Below, piece by piece: positions 54,253-63,924 of a stretch of 64,000 nucleotides of DNA. The notes beneath the pieces were generated by a model. It saw only the letters and a list, made by a program, of their open reading frames with translations, made no database searches and was not told the DNA's origin. Each line of letters opens with the position of its first letter. The stretch's first letter is position 1. Origin of the DNA: Sphingobacterium prati (lineage in GTDB: Bacteria; Bacteroidota; Bacteroidia; Sphingobacteriales; Sphingobacteriaceae); contig NZ_JABJWY010000034.1 of the NCBI RefSeq assembly GCF_013167215.1, positions 496,001 through 560,000 on the forward strand, given 5' to 3'. A program made the position numbers and the translations under genes.

Positions 54253-57200
54253 ATGAATTTTTCAGCTGTTTTTATAAAGCGTCCTGTTTTAACCATTGTC
54301 GTCAATATTACGATTATCCTATTTGGCTACATTGGGTTTAGTTTTCTGGGCGTTCGTGAATACCCTTCCATTGACCCCGCGATCGTATCGGTGCGCACCA
54401 ATTATGCGGGTGCCAATCCCGATATTATCGAATCGCAGATCACCGAACCTTTGGAGAAGGCGATTAACTCCATTGACGGTATCCGAAATATATCGTCCTC
54501 GAGCAATCAGGGTTCCAGCAATATTACAATCGAATTCGATCTAAAGAAAAATCTGGAAGAAGCGGCCAATGACGTACGTGATAAGGTATCACAGGCCGTC
54601 AGAAGTTTGCCTCAGGATATTGATGCACCTCCTGTAGTATCAAAAGCAGATGCTGACTCCGACCCGATCATTACGCTTACCTTGCAGAGCGAAACCCGAG
54701 ATAAGCTTTCATTGAGTGATTACGCAGAAAATGTGATATCCGAAAGACTACAGACCATTCCGGGCGTCAGTAGTACGCAAATTTATGGTCAGAAACGTTA
54801 TGCTATGCGCCTCTGGCTCAACCCAGAACGTATGGCTGCTTATGGCATTACTGCATCCGATATCCGTACCGCGCTGAACAATCAGAACGTCGAACTGCCC
54901 TCCGGTAAAATTGTTGGTAATACCACCGAATTAACGGTAAAAACAGTAGGAAATCTTTCCTCCCCCGAACAGTTTAACAATATTGTCCTAAAAGCAGATA
55001 GTACACGGCTAGTCAAATTTATCGACATTGGCCATGCCGAAATTGACGCTGAAAATTTAGAGACAAAAATGGTCAGCAACGGTAAACAACTGGTCGGTGT
55101 TGCCATTATTCCGCAGCCGGGAACAAATTACCTTGATATCGCCGACAATTTCTATAAGATGCTCGATCAGATGAAAGAGGATATCCCACAGGATATCAGC
55201 ATCAATATCGCATCCGACAATACCAAATTCATTAAAAAATCCGTTGTTGAGGTAGCTGAGACTTTACTGATCTCAATCATTTTGGTTACACTTATCATCT
55301 ATTTTTTCTTTCGGGACTGGGGAATAGCCTTACGTCCTTTATTGGATATCCCCGTATCACTGATCGCAACGTTCTTTATTATGTACATATTTGGTTTTTC
55401 GATCAATGTACTTACCTTGCTGGCAATTGTATTGGCGACAGGTCTTGTGGTCGATGATGGGATTGTCGTTACCGAAAATATCTTTAAGAAAGTGGAAGAA
55501 GGCATGTCCCCTATTGAAGCAGCGCTAAAGGGCTCAAAGGAGATTTTCTTTGCGGTCATTTCCATTTCCATCACACTCGCCTCTGTTTTCCTGCCTGTGA
55601 TATTTTTAGAGGGCTTCGTGGGCCGCTTGTTTCGGGAATTTGGTGTGGTTATTGCTTCAGCCGTCCTGGTATCGGCCTTTGTTTCACTGACCCTGACACC
55701 CATGCTCAATGCTTACCTGATCAAAGGCGGAGGTCATAAAAAGACCCGCTTTTATGAATGGACCGAACCCATGTTCGTGAAAATGAATAAGGGCTATGCC
55801 AGTGCACTGGATAAATTCATGAAGTTCAAATGGATCAGTTTTCCGATCTTAGTGATCTGTTTTGCCATCATCGGGATAATCTTCTCCTCAATCAAAAAAG
55901 AGACCGCTCCTTATGATGACCGGAGTAGCATTATGGTCAATGTGACTGGGCCGGAAGGTGCAACATATGAATACATGGATCGCTATATGCAGGAGCTGGA
56001 CAAACTGGTTTACGATTCTATTCCTGAAAATAAGATTAGTTTAAATATCACGTCTCCGGGTTTTGGAGCTAGTTCTGTCAACTCTGGGCGGATTCGGATG
56101 ACCCTAGTGGATCCCGAAGAACGCAGCAGGTCGCAGGACGATGTGGCAAAAGAGCTGACTAAATGGACAAAGAAATACGATGGAGTACGTGTTAATGTTT
56201 CGCAAACCCCAACCATTTCCATGAACCGTAGGGGCGGTTTACCTGTGCAGTACATTATTCAGGCACAAAATTTTGAGAAGCTTCAGGAGAAGATTCCTGA
56301 ATTCATGAATGAAGTGAATAACGACCCAACATTTTCGACAACAGATATCAACCTGAAATTTAACAAACCCGAACTCCATGTCGAAATTGACCGTTTAAAG
56401 GCCCTGAGTATGGGGGTATCCGTACTTGATGTTTCCCAATCCCTCCAACTGTTGTTAAGTGGACAACGTTTCGCTTACTTTATGCGCGACGGTAAGCAAT
56501 ACCAGGTGATCGGACAGGTAGAAGACGATAGACGGGCAACGCCAACAGATCTGACCTCGATTTATGTCCGCAATAATATCGGACAGCTCATACAGCTGGA
56601 TAATGTCGTTAATGTAAAAGAAGAAAGCAGTCCGCCCCAACTTTACCACAATAACCGCTACATGTCAGCTACGGTTTCCGCTGGACTGGCGCCTGGCATG
56701 AGTATGAGCGACGGTATAGCAGCGATGGACCGTATCAAGGAGAAAGTACTGGATCAGAGCTTTACAACCGACCTCAGTGGCGAATCCCGCGACTTCGTAG
56801 AAAGTAGCTCCAATACCCTATTTGCTTTTGGATTAGCCCTATTGCTGATCTATTTGATATTGGCTGCGCAATTCGAAAGCTTCCTGGATCCCTTTATTAT
56901 CATCCTTACCGTGCCGATGGCTGTAGCCGGTGCACTGATCAGCTTATGGTTGTTTGATCAGACATGGAATATATTCAGCCAGATCGGAACCATCATGCTG
57001 ATTGGTCTGGTGACGAAGAACGGTATTTTAATTGTTGAATTTGCCAACCAGATGCGGGAAGAAGGCATGGAAAAATTTGAGGCCATTATGCATTCCGCCG
57101 AATCTCGTTTGCGACCTATTTTAATGACCAGTCTTGCCATCGCACTAGGTGCCTTACCAATTGCCATGTCTCTTGGAGCAGCCTCGACAAGCCGTATTGG

Positions 57201-57336
57201 TATGGGAGTAGTTATTGTCGGAGGTACCATTTTTTCGCTCATATTGACTTTGTTCATTATCCCTGCAATCTATTACATGTGGTCAAGACCAAAGAAACAC
57301 AGACCTGAATTTGATAACATTAAAAGCTACGAATAG
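54253..57336 (+). CDS. RND family (HAE1-type) efflux pump
   Basis: Proton-driven inner-membrane transporter of 1027 residues, close to AcrB in length. It has the N-terminal helix FIKRPVLTIVVNITIILFGY and the porter domain motif REYPSIDPAIVSVRTNYAGA. The proton-relay aspartates D401-D402 are in GLVVDDGIVVTENI, and IGLVTKNGILIVEFANQ is in the second half. The twofold internal repeat and the expected helices are visible. It sits in a compact operon with its adaptor and TolC-like channel. Substrates (drugs, detergents or lipids) are not determinable; the lack of a metal-type signature argues against a CusA-like pump. Confidence 0.96.
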   Translation: MNFSAVFIKRPVLTIVVNITIILFGYIGFSFLGVREYPSIDPAIVSVRTNYAGANPDIIESQITEPLEKAINSIDGIRNISSSSNQGSSNITIEFDLKKNLEEAANDVRDKVSQAVRSLPQDIDAPPVVSKADADSDPIITLTLQSETRDKLSLSDYAENVISERLQTIPGVSSTQIYGQKRYAMRLWLNPERMAAYGITASDIRTALNNQNVELPSGKIVGNTTELTVKTVGNLSSPEQFNNIVLKADSTRLVKFIDIGHAEIDAENLETKMVSNGKQLVGVAIIPQPGTNYLDIADNFYKMLDQMKEDIPQDISINIASDNTKFIKKSVVEVAETLLISIILVTLIIYFFFRDWGIALRPLLDIPVSLIATFFIMYIFGFSINVLTLLAIVLATGLVVDDGIVVTENIFKKVEEGMSPIEAALKGSKEIFFAVISISITLASVFLPVIFLEGFVGRLFREFGVVIASAVLVSAFVSLTLTPMLNAYLIKGGGHKKTRFYEWTEPMFVKMNKGYASALDKFMKFKWISFPILVICFAIIGIIFSSIKKETAPYDDRSSIMVNVTGPEGATYEYMDRYMQELDKLVYDSIPENKISLNITSPGFGASSVNSGRIRMTLVDPEERSRSQDDVAKELTKWTKKYDGVRVNVSQTPTISMNRRGGLPVQYIIQAQNFEKLQEKIPEFMNEVNNDPTFSTTDINLKFNKPELHVEIDRLKALSMGVSVLDVSQSLQLLLSGQRFAYFMRDGKQYQVIGQVEDDRRATPTDLTSIYVRNNIGQLIQLDNVVNVKEESSPPQLYHNNRYMSATVSAGLAPGMSMSDGIAAMDRIKEKVLDQSFTTDLSGESRDFVESSSNTLFAFGLALLLIYLILAAQFESFLDPFIIILTVPMAVAGALISLWLFDQTWNIFSQIGTIMLIGLVTKNGILIVEFANQMREEGMEKFEAIMHSAESRLRPILMTSLAIALGALPIAMSLGAASTSRIGMGVVIVGGTIFSLILTLFIIPAIYYMWSRPKKHRPEFDNIKSYE

Positions 57337-57343
57337 ATCAGAC

Positions 57344-58645
57344 ATGAAGAGAAATATAATCATCGCACTGCTGCTTAGCTTCATTCTATTTCAAGCCCGT
57401 GCACAACAAGTATTAACACTGGAAGAGGCCCTGACAACCACTTTGAGCAACAACTTCAATATCCTGTTGGCAAAAAATGACAACAAAATAGACATTGAAA
57501 ATACCAGCCTCGGCAGTGCTGGGATGCTCCCTGCAGTCACTGGGAGCTTTAGCCGGAGCAATTCCATCCAAAATTCCCGCCAGGTCCGGGCTGATGGTCA
57601 AGTGCAGCAGATTTCCAATGCAAAGAACGACAATATGTCCTATGGAGTCAATCTCAACTGGACAGTATTTGACGGATTTGGCATGTTTGCCCGTCGCGAT
57701 AGATTTAAAGAAATACAGCGTCTAGGTGAAGCCGAAATCAAATTTGAAGTGATCAGCCAATTGAGCGAAGTCTTAGCAACTTATTACAATTTGGTACAGC
57801 AGAAACGTTTATTAAATGCTTTAGACACGACCATTGCTCTATCTCAATATCGCGTCACGTTGGCCGAAAACCGTCTGAAAATCGGAAAGGGATCCAAATT
57901 AGATTTATTGAACGCAAAAGTAGACCTGAATACAGATCAGACGAATTTGCTGCGACAACAAGAAAGCTTCCAAAATACGAAGACTTACTTGAATCAGCTA
58001 ATGACCCGTGACCTGGGAATAGATTTTCAGGTAGAAGATGAGATGACGCTGGATACCGAACTTAAACTAGGCGACCTGATCCAGATAGCTGATGAACAGA
58101 ATCCGCAAATTCAATTGGCACTCATTAACAGGCGGGTTGCTGAATTGAACCTAAAATCTGTAAAAGCCGAACGTTATCCCAAAATAGGACTGAATACGGG
58201 ATATAATTGGAATGAATCTCACTCTTCATTGGGTTTCTCCACGGAGAACAAAAATAAGGGGCTCAACTATGGCGTCACCGCTTCGCTAAATATCTTTAAT
58301 GGATTCCTACAAAATAGAAACGAACGAATTGCCAAATTTCAGATGCAAAGCACAGAAATACAGATTCAACAACAAAAGCAAAGTATACAGGCGCAAGTTC
58401 GGACACTATTTCAAACCTATATCACCAGTATAGAACTGGCAAACGTAGAGAAAAAGAACGAAGAGCTTGCCAAAGAGAACCTCAATATCACGATGGATAA
58501 GTTTCGTATCGGAACAATCACGACATTGGAAGTTAGGACAGCGCAATTAAATTACATCAACGCGATGACCCGCAGCTATACAGCTCAGTACAATGCTAAA
58601 GTTTCAGAAATACGCCTAAAAGAACTAACCGGCGAAACCTATTGA
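57344..58645 (+). CDS. TolC family outer-membrane channel protein
   Basis: Outer-membrane efflux protein of 433 residues completing the tripartite system. I start at the ATG at 57344, seven bases after the pump stop, which yields a good signal peptide (IIIALLLSFILFQARAQ). TolC repeats are visible: LTLEEALTTTLSNNFNILLAKND and, in the second half, DLIQIADEQNPQIQLALINRRVAELNLK. Long helical stretches (ETLFQTY-like region, NVEKKNEELAKENLNIT) precede GTITTLEVRTAQLNYINA. A terminator follows. Confidence 0.95.
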   Translation: MKRNIIIALLLSFILFQARAQQVLTLEEALTTTLSNNFNILLAKNDNKIDIENTSLGSAGMLPAVTGSFSRSNSIQNSRQVRADGQVQQISNAKNDNMSYGVNLNWTVFDGFGMFARRDRFKEIQRLGEAEIKFEVISQLSEVLATYYNLVQQKRLLNALDTTIALSQYRVTLAENRLKIGKGSKLDLLNAKVDLNTDQTNLLRQQESFQNTKTYLNQLMTRDLGIDFQVEDEMTLDTELKLGDLIQIADEQNPQIQLALINRRVAELNLKSVKAERYPKIGLNTGYNWNESHSSLGFSTENKNKGLNYGVTASLNIFNGFLQNRNERIAKFQMQSTEIQIQQQKQSIQAQVRTLFQTYITSIELANVEKKNEELAKENLNITMDKFRIGTITTLEVRTAQLNYINAMTRSYTAQYNAKVSEIRLKELTGETY

Positions 58646-58715
58646 ATATGCTCAATTATTTGCCTCAAAAGCGCAAACTAAGATCTTTCCTTTTAGGATT
58701 AAATATACAAAGAAA

Positions 58716-58745
58716 AAAGGCTCCCGAACGTATTCAGGAGCCTTT
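58716..58745. terminator. Terminator after the RND operon
   Basis: Stem AAAGGCTCCcGAA with TTCaGGAGCCTTT (one C-A mismatch) around CGTA; it also serves the convergent 88-residue gene. Confidence 0.88.
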
Positions 58746-58749
58746 CGTA

Positions 58750-59016
58750 TTAATAGTCAATTGCAATAATAGACCGCAGTGGGATTAATACGCCACTTTT
58801 GATCTGAATATATCTATCAGTTAATGACCACACTGTGGTTTCGATACGCTTTGGTCCGGAATCTGTTTGAAAGGCTATTTCAGTTTTGGATTTAAATTCG
58901 TTTCCTAACCGAAGTGCCCCTTTCAATTTATCCATAAATGTCGCTGACTTATCTTCACTCGCAGGGATAAATTTAAATTGAGGAATTTCCTCTTTAGCTA
59001 TTAGTTCTCCAACCAT
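58750..59016 (-). CDS. Small conserved protein of unknown function
   Basis: An 88-residue soluble protein. The first third is charged and flexible (VGELIAKEEIPQFKFIPASE). The rest reads as beta-rich: FKSKTEIAFQTDSGPKRIETTVWSLTD and RYIQIKSGVLIPLRSIIAIDY. No cysteine, signal or membrane segment. The beta-rich part with LIPLRSIIAID at the end resembles small barrel proteins, but I do not recognise a family. It stands alone on the minus strand. Confidence 0.72.
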   Translation of the reverse strand: MVGELIAKEEIPQFKFIPASEDKSATFMDKLKGALRLGNEFKSKTEIAFQTDSGPKRIETTVWSLTDRYIQIKSGVLIPLRSIIAIDY

Positions 59017-59339
59017 AATATTAGCATTTAATGTGTAAATTTAATGTTCGCGCTACACTAGATATAACGCGATAAAACCAATCTTATTTTATTATTTTAT
59101 GCCATTGGCTTATTTAAATCTACCTAATCTGATGATAATAATCAATTAAATATTTGAAAACCATCATTTATTTTACAATAAAAAAACGATTGGCGGTTTT
59201 CGCTTTTTTGTGCTATTAATGCCTGAAATTTGCCATACAATACAATATTATCTGAATATCTTAAAATTATGTCATTTCATTTTGATTTAAGGGATCAAAT
59301 CAGTCATATTGCCTAATTTTATAAAAAACTAGACAACAG
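59017..59339. other. Divergent intergenic region, unknown protein / thioesterase
   Basis: 323 AT-rich bases. TAATTTTA at 59314-59321 is a near -7 box for the thioesterase gene, 18 bases before its ATG. On the other side I see no clear promoter. No ORF, repeat or strong hairpin stands out. Confidence 0.4.
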
Positions 59340-60065
59340 ATGGAAAAATCAGTCTTTGAGAAAAACTGGGAAATTTATTTTACACAATGCTACTCCAATG
59401 GTCGTATCCGTTTCTCCGACTTATCAAATATCCTTCAGCTTACTGCTGGCGAACATGCGACCAGCCTTGGTTTCGGTTTTAAAGACATGGCTAAGCACAA
59501 CCAAACCTGGGTACTCAGCCGAATGCGTATTGAAATCAACAGACTGCCCAAATGGATGGACATCGTTCAGGTAAGAACATGGATACAGGAATTAGAAGGC
59601 GCGCGCTCTACACGTAATTTTGAAATTTTGGTGAATGGGCAAATGTATGTCACAGCCACAAGCTATTGGGCAGTGATCAATACCGTAAAGAGGAGTTCTG
59701 AAAATTTGGCCATTTCAGCGGATGATTTTACAACTTACCCAGACCGGCCCGCAACACAGCGGCCATTCTCAAAATTGGATATTTCGCAGCCTGTCAAAAA
59801 TATTGATCAATATAGCGTCAAGTTATCCGACCTTGATATTGTCAATCACGCCAATAATGTAAAATACCTGGACTGGTGTATGGATAGATTACCGATCGAA
59901 CTGGTGTTGACCAATCAAATCAAATCCTTGGAGATGAATTACCTCAGAGAACTCCGCTACAATGACAACGTGGACATCAATGGCGATTCAACTAACAATG
60001 GCTATTTTATGACTGTGACAAAACAAAAACGCGTTCATTTTGCGCTGGAAGTAGAGACTAAATAA
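59340..60065 (+). CDS. Acyl-[acyl carrier protein] thioesterase
   Basis: Releases fatty acids from acyl-ACP. The 241 residues form two hot-dog domains: the first with IYFTQCYSNGRIRFSDLSNILQ and a TWVLSRMRIEINRLPKWMD block, and TSYWAVINTVKR. The second starts at DLDIVNHANNVKYLDWCMD, where N-x-H (N168, H170 by count of the motif) matches the FatA/FatB-type catalytic pattern. Bacterial homologues are common in Bacteroidota. It has no operon partner and a strong terminator. Chain-length preference is not readable. Confidence 0.92.
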   Translation: MEKSVFEKNWEIYFTQCYSNGRIRFSDLSNILQLTAGEHATSLGFGFKDMAKHNQTWVLSRMRIEINRLPKWMDIVQVRTWIQELEGARSTRNFEILVNGQMYVTATSYWAVINTVKRSSENLAISADDFTTYPDRPATQRPFSKLDISQPVKNIDQYSVKLSDLDIVNHANNVKYLDWCMDRLPIELVLTNQIKSLEMNYLRELRYNDNVDINGDSTNNGYFMTVTKQKRVHFALEVETK

Positions 60066-60067
60066 CG

Positions 60068-60092
60068 AAGGGGGCTAGGCCCCCTTTTTTAT
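60068..60092. terminator. GC-rich terminator after the thioesterase gene
   Basis: AAGGGGGC with GCCCCCTT around a TAG loop, then six or more T; just upstream of the convergent gene end at 60094. Confidence 0.93.
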
Positions 60093-60093
60093 G

Positions 60094-60723
60094 TTAAGCG
60101 AATGCTTTATCTCCTTTTTTGTACGGAAGGTTCCCATCATATTTTCCGGGGATTTTGACAAAACGCAATGCTTTTGTACAGCCCAATTCCGAATTAAAGA
60201 AACCTGTCAACGTCAATTGTTTAAACATCGTGAACCAGTGTGGTGGATCGTTTTCTACGTAATTATACAATTGATTTTGTTTTTCTTTGTTTTTCTCTAG
60301 AATATCCTTTTGGTCTTCGGCCTGTTTTTTATTAAACTCATTTGATTCTTTATCCAAAGCTGCTGCTACTGCTGTCCGATCTGCAGCTGAAAGCTCGAGG
60401 AAAGGTTTTCCCTTCACTTCCTTCGCTTTATCGTCCAAGCTGGCAAAACCCGTCATAAACGCTTTTTGCTGCTTCTCAGTGTAGCAATCGCGCACCATGA
60501 CTGGGATAAAGCTCCCAACACCAGCTTCTTTTGCTCCAGGAGTTGCTGTTGCTGGTAAAATAGCTTCGGCTAAATCGCCCAATAAATCTGTTGTTTTTGC
60601 TTCGAATAAGGCTTCCACATCTTTTGTAGCCGAACGCGTACAACCTTCCAAAAATAAATTGGCGCCGATAACGGTCCCTCCTAAAATCAAGGCAACCCGT
60701 TGTAATGCTTCTCTTCTATTCAT
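60094..60723 (-). CDS. Gluconate 2-dehydrogenase subunit 3-like protein, Tat substrate
   Basis: A 209-residue small subunit. The N-terminus MNRREALQRVALILGGTVIG is a short twin-arginine signal, followed by a lipobox-like LEGC (C28), so it may be a Tat-exported lipoprotein. The body matches the subunit 3 family: LGDLAEAILPATATPGAKEAGVGSFIPVMVRDCYT and KPHWF-like PPHWFTMFKQLTLTGFFNSELG. In known enzymes this subunit partners a GMC flavoprotein and a cytochrome c. The GMC gene lies two genes upstream in the same run. Confidence 0.93.
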   Translation of the reverse strand: MNRREALQRVALILGGTVIGANLFLEGCTRSATKDVEALFEAKTTDLLGDLAEAILPATATPGAKEAGVGSFIPVMVRDCYTEKQQKAFMTGFASLDDKAKEVKGKPFLELSAADRTAVAAALDKESNEFNKKQAEDQKDILEKNKEKQNQLYNYVENDPPHWFTMFKQLTLTGFFNSELGCTKALRFVKIPGKYDGNLPYKKGDKAFA

Positions 60724-60742
60724 ACTACTAAATATCTTAATT

Positions 60743-62176
60743 TTAGAAATTATACTTCATTTCCCAACCTTGTCTATAGTTCCGTTTGACGTATTGATTC
60801 ACGTGATCAAAATTTGTCACACGCATATTGTTGTTATCCCATAACAATTTCAAATTACGTCCTGGATATTTTCCGTCTATACGTAAGTCAGCACCTCTGA
60901 TCGCTAAATTAGCCATTAACAAAGCCTCTGTCAAAGGACCAGCGATTTCGAAAGGAGAACTCACCTCTTTCTTACCATAACCTGCTTGACAAGCTTCTAC
61001 CCATTGTGCATAGTGACCGGCTTCTTGTCCTGGTACACGTGCATATTTCTGAGCGACCTGATCTTTTCTTGATGTTGGCAATAAACGTGCATTCTGACCG
61101 TACGTATCGGCCAAAATTTTACCTTTTGTACCTACCAATAAGATACCGTTACCGCCGTCACCAAAGATTTCATTTGGACCCAATTCATCCGGACGTGCAG
61201 GTTGAATACCACCATCCATCCAATGTAATGTTACCGGGCCATTTGTACGCGGTGTTTTAGGGAAGGTCAATGTTGCGTGGCTTGACGGAGGACAGCTTTC
61301 AGGGAAATATCCACGTTTAAATTCATCCACATAGACAGATCCTACAGTTGCCTGCACATCTTGTACGTAAGTCAATCCTAATGTACTGAAAGGAACTTCC
61401 AATAAGTGGCAGCCCATATCACCCAATGCACCAGTACCATAATCCCACCAACCACGCCAGTTGAAGGGCACCAATTTATCCACATACTCTTTATATGGAG
61501 CAGTTCCCAACCAAAGATCCCAATCCAGCTCTTTCGGAATCTCTGCTTTACCTGTTGGCCATGCAATACCAGAAGGCCATACCGGACGGTCAGTCCAACA
61601 GTATACCGTATGAACATCACCGATTAACCCAGCTTCATACCATTCACGTACAAAACGTGGCCCATCGTTGGATGCCCCCTGATTTCCCATTTGGGTTACC
61701 ACTTTATATTTCTTCGCTGCATGCGTCAATGCTCTCGCTTCCCAAACATCATGTGTCAGAGGTTTCTGAACATAAACGTGCTTGCCCAGTTGCATTGCCG
61801 CCAATGCCTGGATCGCGTGTTGATGATCTGGAGTCGAAACCGAAACAGCTTCAATGCGTTTATGCTCTTTGTCCAACATCTCACGGTAATCTTTATAATA
61901 TTTTGCTTTTGGGTAACGTTTCAACGCACCTGCAGCGCGACGATCATCCACATCACACAAGAAAGCGAGATCCGCCTTACCTGAATCATGAAATGCGTTA
62001 ATGTCGCTGAACCCTTTACCACCTACACCAATACCAGCCACTTGTAACTTATCACTAGGAGCGATGAAACCATTACCTCCTAATACATGACGAGGAACGA
62101 TCATGAAAGCTGCGGCAGCGGTTGCCGCAGTCTTTAAGAAATCTCTTCTACTCGACTTATTTGAGTTATTTTCCAT
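60743..62176 (-). CDS. Gfo/Idh/MocA family oxidoreductase, Tat-exported
   Basis: NAD(P)-dependent sugar oxidoreductase fold, 477 residues. The twin-arginine signal SSRRDFLKTAATAAAAFMIVP shows export, which is typical of the Bacteroidota and Planctomycete secreted branch. Then come GIGVGGKGFSDINAF (dinucleotide motif), VSVSTPDHQHAIQALAAMQLGKHVYVQKPLTHDVWEARAL with the catalytic K-P, and the long substrate domain with TDRPVWPSGI and WDLWLG. I start at the ATG at 62176. It sits between the GMC and subunit-3 genes and probably acts on the same sugar or keto-sugar. Confidence 0.94.
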   Translation of the reverse strand: MENNSNKSSRRDFLKTAATAAAAFMIVPRHVLGGNGFIAPSDKLQVAGIGVGGKGFSDINAFHDSGKADLAFLCDVDDRRAAGALKRYPKAKYYKDYREMLDKEHKRIEAVSVSTPDHQHAIQALAAMQLGKHVYVQKPLTHDVWEARALTHAAKKYKVVTQMGNQGASNDGPRFVREWYEAGLIGDVHTVYCWTDRPVWPSGIAWPTGKAEIPKELDWDLWLGTAPYKEYVDKLVPFNWRGWWDYGTGALGDMGCHLLEVPFSTLGLTYVQDVQATVGSVYVDEFKRGYFPESCPPSSHATLTFPKTPRTNGPVTLHWMDGGIQPARPDELGPNEIFGDGGNGILLVGTKGKILADTYGQNARLLPTSRKDQVAQKYARVPGQEAGHYAQWVEACQAGYGKKEVSSPFEIAGPLTEALLMANLAIRGADLRIDGKYPGRNLKLLWDNNNMRVTNFDHVNQYVKRNYRQGWEMKYNF

Positions 62177-62195
62177 TGTTATCAATCTTTAGCTA

Positions 62196-63881
62196 TTAGA
62201 TATTACCTTTTTTCAATTCACTAACCGCAAAATCGACCGCACGTGCAGTAAGTGCCATATATGTAAGTGATGGGTTAACACAACCAGCAGAAGTCATACA
62301 GGCTCCGTCCGTAACAAATACATTCAAAGCATCCCATACTTGGTTATTGCCATTCAATACCGATGTTTTAGGATCGCGTCCCATACGGGCTGTTCCCATC
62401 TCGTGGATACCTTGGCCAAATCCATATACATTATCGTAAGTATAAGTATCCTTTACGCCAATGCTCTCCAACATTTCCTTCATCTCATTTTGCATGTCAC
62501 CACGCATTTTTAACTCATTATCTTTGATTTCAGCATCAAACGATAAGACAGGTAAACCCCATTTATCTTTTTTGCTCTTATCCAGGGTGATTTTATTCTC
62601 ATGGTAAGGCAAAGTTTCTCCGAATGCGGTAAAACCTACGCTCCAGTCGCCAGCTTCACAGATCGCATCTTTCCATGCGCCACCAACTTCCATCTCCGCA
62701 ACCGCCCCAGACCAACGGCCCCGACTTGCTGCGCCCTGATAACCAAAGCCACGAACATAATCACGTTTTTTGGTATCTCCTTCAACGTTCACAAAACGTG
62801 GTACATAAAGACCTGTAGGACGACGTCCATACACATAACTATCCAAATGGCCTTCTATTCTACCCCCAGCTCCACAGCGGAAGTGATGATCCATTAGGTT
62901 ATGACCGAGTTCTCCACTACTGCTACCCAATCCACCATCCCATACATCTGTAGCTGAGTTCATCAATACCCAAGTTGAATTTAAAGCAGATGCACATACA
63001 AAGATTACTTTAGCAAAAAACTCGTATGTTTTATTTGTTTCAGCATCAATAATTTCGACACCTTTTGCCTTTTTCGTATTTTTATCGTAAATAATCTTTG
63101 TGACAATAGAAAAGGGACGTAAGGTTAAGTTATTTGTCTTTCTTGCTGCCGGTAAAGTCGCCGATTGAGTACTGAAATAAGCACCAAAGTTACAACCCAA
63201 CCAACATTGGTTTTGATATTGACAGTTGACACGGCCTTCGTGCGGAACAGTGATGTTCGCAGTACGCCCCATAATAAAGTGACGTTGTCCGCCATATTGT
63301 TTTTTCAACCGTTCAGCAAGATCCTTCTCCACAATATTCATTGGCATTGCCGGCATATAGTCTCCATCAGGAAGAGAAGCAATTCCATCTCTATTTCCAG
63401 AGATACCAGCAAATTTTTCAGCATAGCTATACCACGGAGCAATATCTTTATAGCGGATCGGCCAATCTACACCATGCCCATCTTTCAAGTTAGCCTCGAA
63501 ATCCAGATCACCTAAACGATAAGATTGTCTACCCCACATTAAAGATCTTCCTCCTACATGATATCCACGGAACCAGTCAAAACGCTTCACCTCTGTGTAT
63601 GGGCTTTCTTTCTCATTTACCCAAAAATCCAAATTTTTCTCATTTAATGGATAATCTCTGCGCAATACCGGATAGTCTTCGATCATCTGCTGCGTGCGAC
63701 CACCTGCATGAGGCCATTCCCATGGATTTTTGTTTGGCGCAGTATAATCCTTAATGTGTTCGATATTACGACCACGCTCTAGCATAATTGTTTTCAGTCC
63801 TTTTTCTGTCAATTCTTTCGCAGCCCATCCACCACTTATCCCCGAACCGATCACAATTGCGTCATAAGTATTTGTTGCCAT
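62196..63881 (-). CDS. GMC family FAD-dependent oxidoreductase
   Basis: Large catalytic subunit of a membrane or periplasmic sugar dehydrogenase, 561 residues. FAD-binding Rossmann motif AIVIGSGISGGWAAKEL at 9-25, LERGRNIEH, then GGRSLMWGRQSYR, a C-rich NCQYQNQCWLGCNFGAYF, and the GMC C-terminal HEMGTARMGRDPKTSVLN and DGACMTSAGCVNPSLTYMALTARA. It resembles the large subunit of gluconate 2-dehydrogenase and of FAD-dependent glucoside 3-dehydrogenase. No signal peptide is visible, so it may be exported bound to its Tat-targeted partner. Confidence 0.94.
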   Translation of the reverse strand: MATNTYDAIVIGSGISGGWAAKELTEKGLKTIMLERGRNIEHIKDYTAPNKNPWEWPHAGGRTQQMIEDYPVLRRDYPLNEKNLDFWVNEKESPYTEVKRFDWFRGYHVGGRSLMWGRQSYRLGDLDFEANLKDGHGVDWPIRYKDIAPWYSYAEKFAGISGNRDGIASLPDGDYMPAMPMNIVEKDLAERLKKQYGGQRHFIMGRTANITVPHEGRVNCQYQNQCWLGCNFGAYFSTQSATLPAARKTNNLTLRPFSIVTKIIYDKNTKKAKGVEIIDAETNKTYEFFAKVIFVCASALNSTWVLMNSATDVWDGGLGSSSGELGHNLMDHHFRCGAGGRIEGHLDSYVYGRRPTGLYVPRFVNVEGDTKKRDYVRGFGYQGAASRGRWSGAVAEMEVGGAWKDAICEAGDWSVGFTAFGETLPYHENKITLDKSKKDKWGLPVLSFDAEIKDNELKMRGDMQNEMKEMLESIGVKDTYTYDNVYGFGQGIHEMGTARMGRDPKTSVLNGNNQVWDALNVFVTDGACMTSAGCVNPSLTYMALTARAVDFAVSELKKGNI

Positions 63882-63924
63882 CTCTCTTCTAATTATTTGT
63901 TTTTTAAATAGTTATTTTTTTCGT

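Noticed and set aside
55299-55709. A 136-codon open frame antisense to the RND pump
   Set aside because: Mirror of conserved membrane-domain codons in the pump gene; no independent promoter or homologous motif.
53185-58645. The RND operon as a heavy-metal (CusA/CzcA) exporter linked to the HMA-DUF3347 gene
   Set aside because: The pump lacks the methionine-rich relay and CzcA-type motifs I would expect and has HAE1-type features; the two loci are 22 kb apart.
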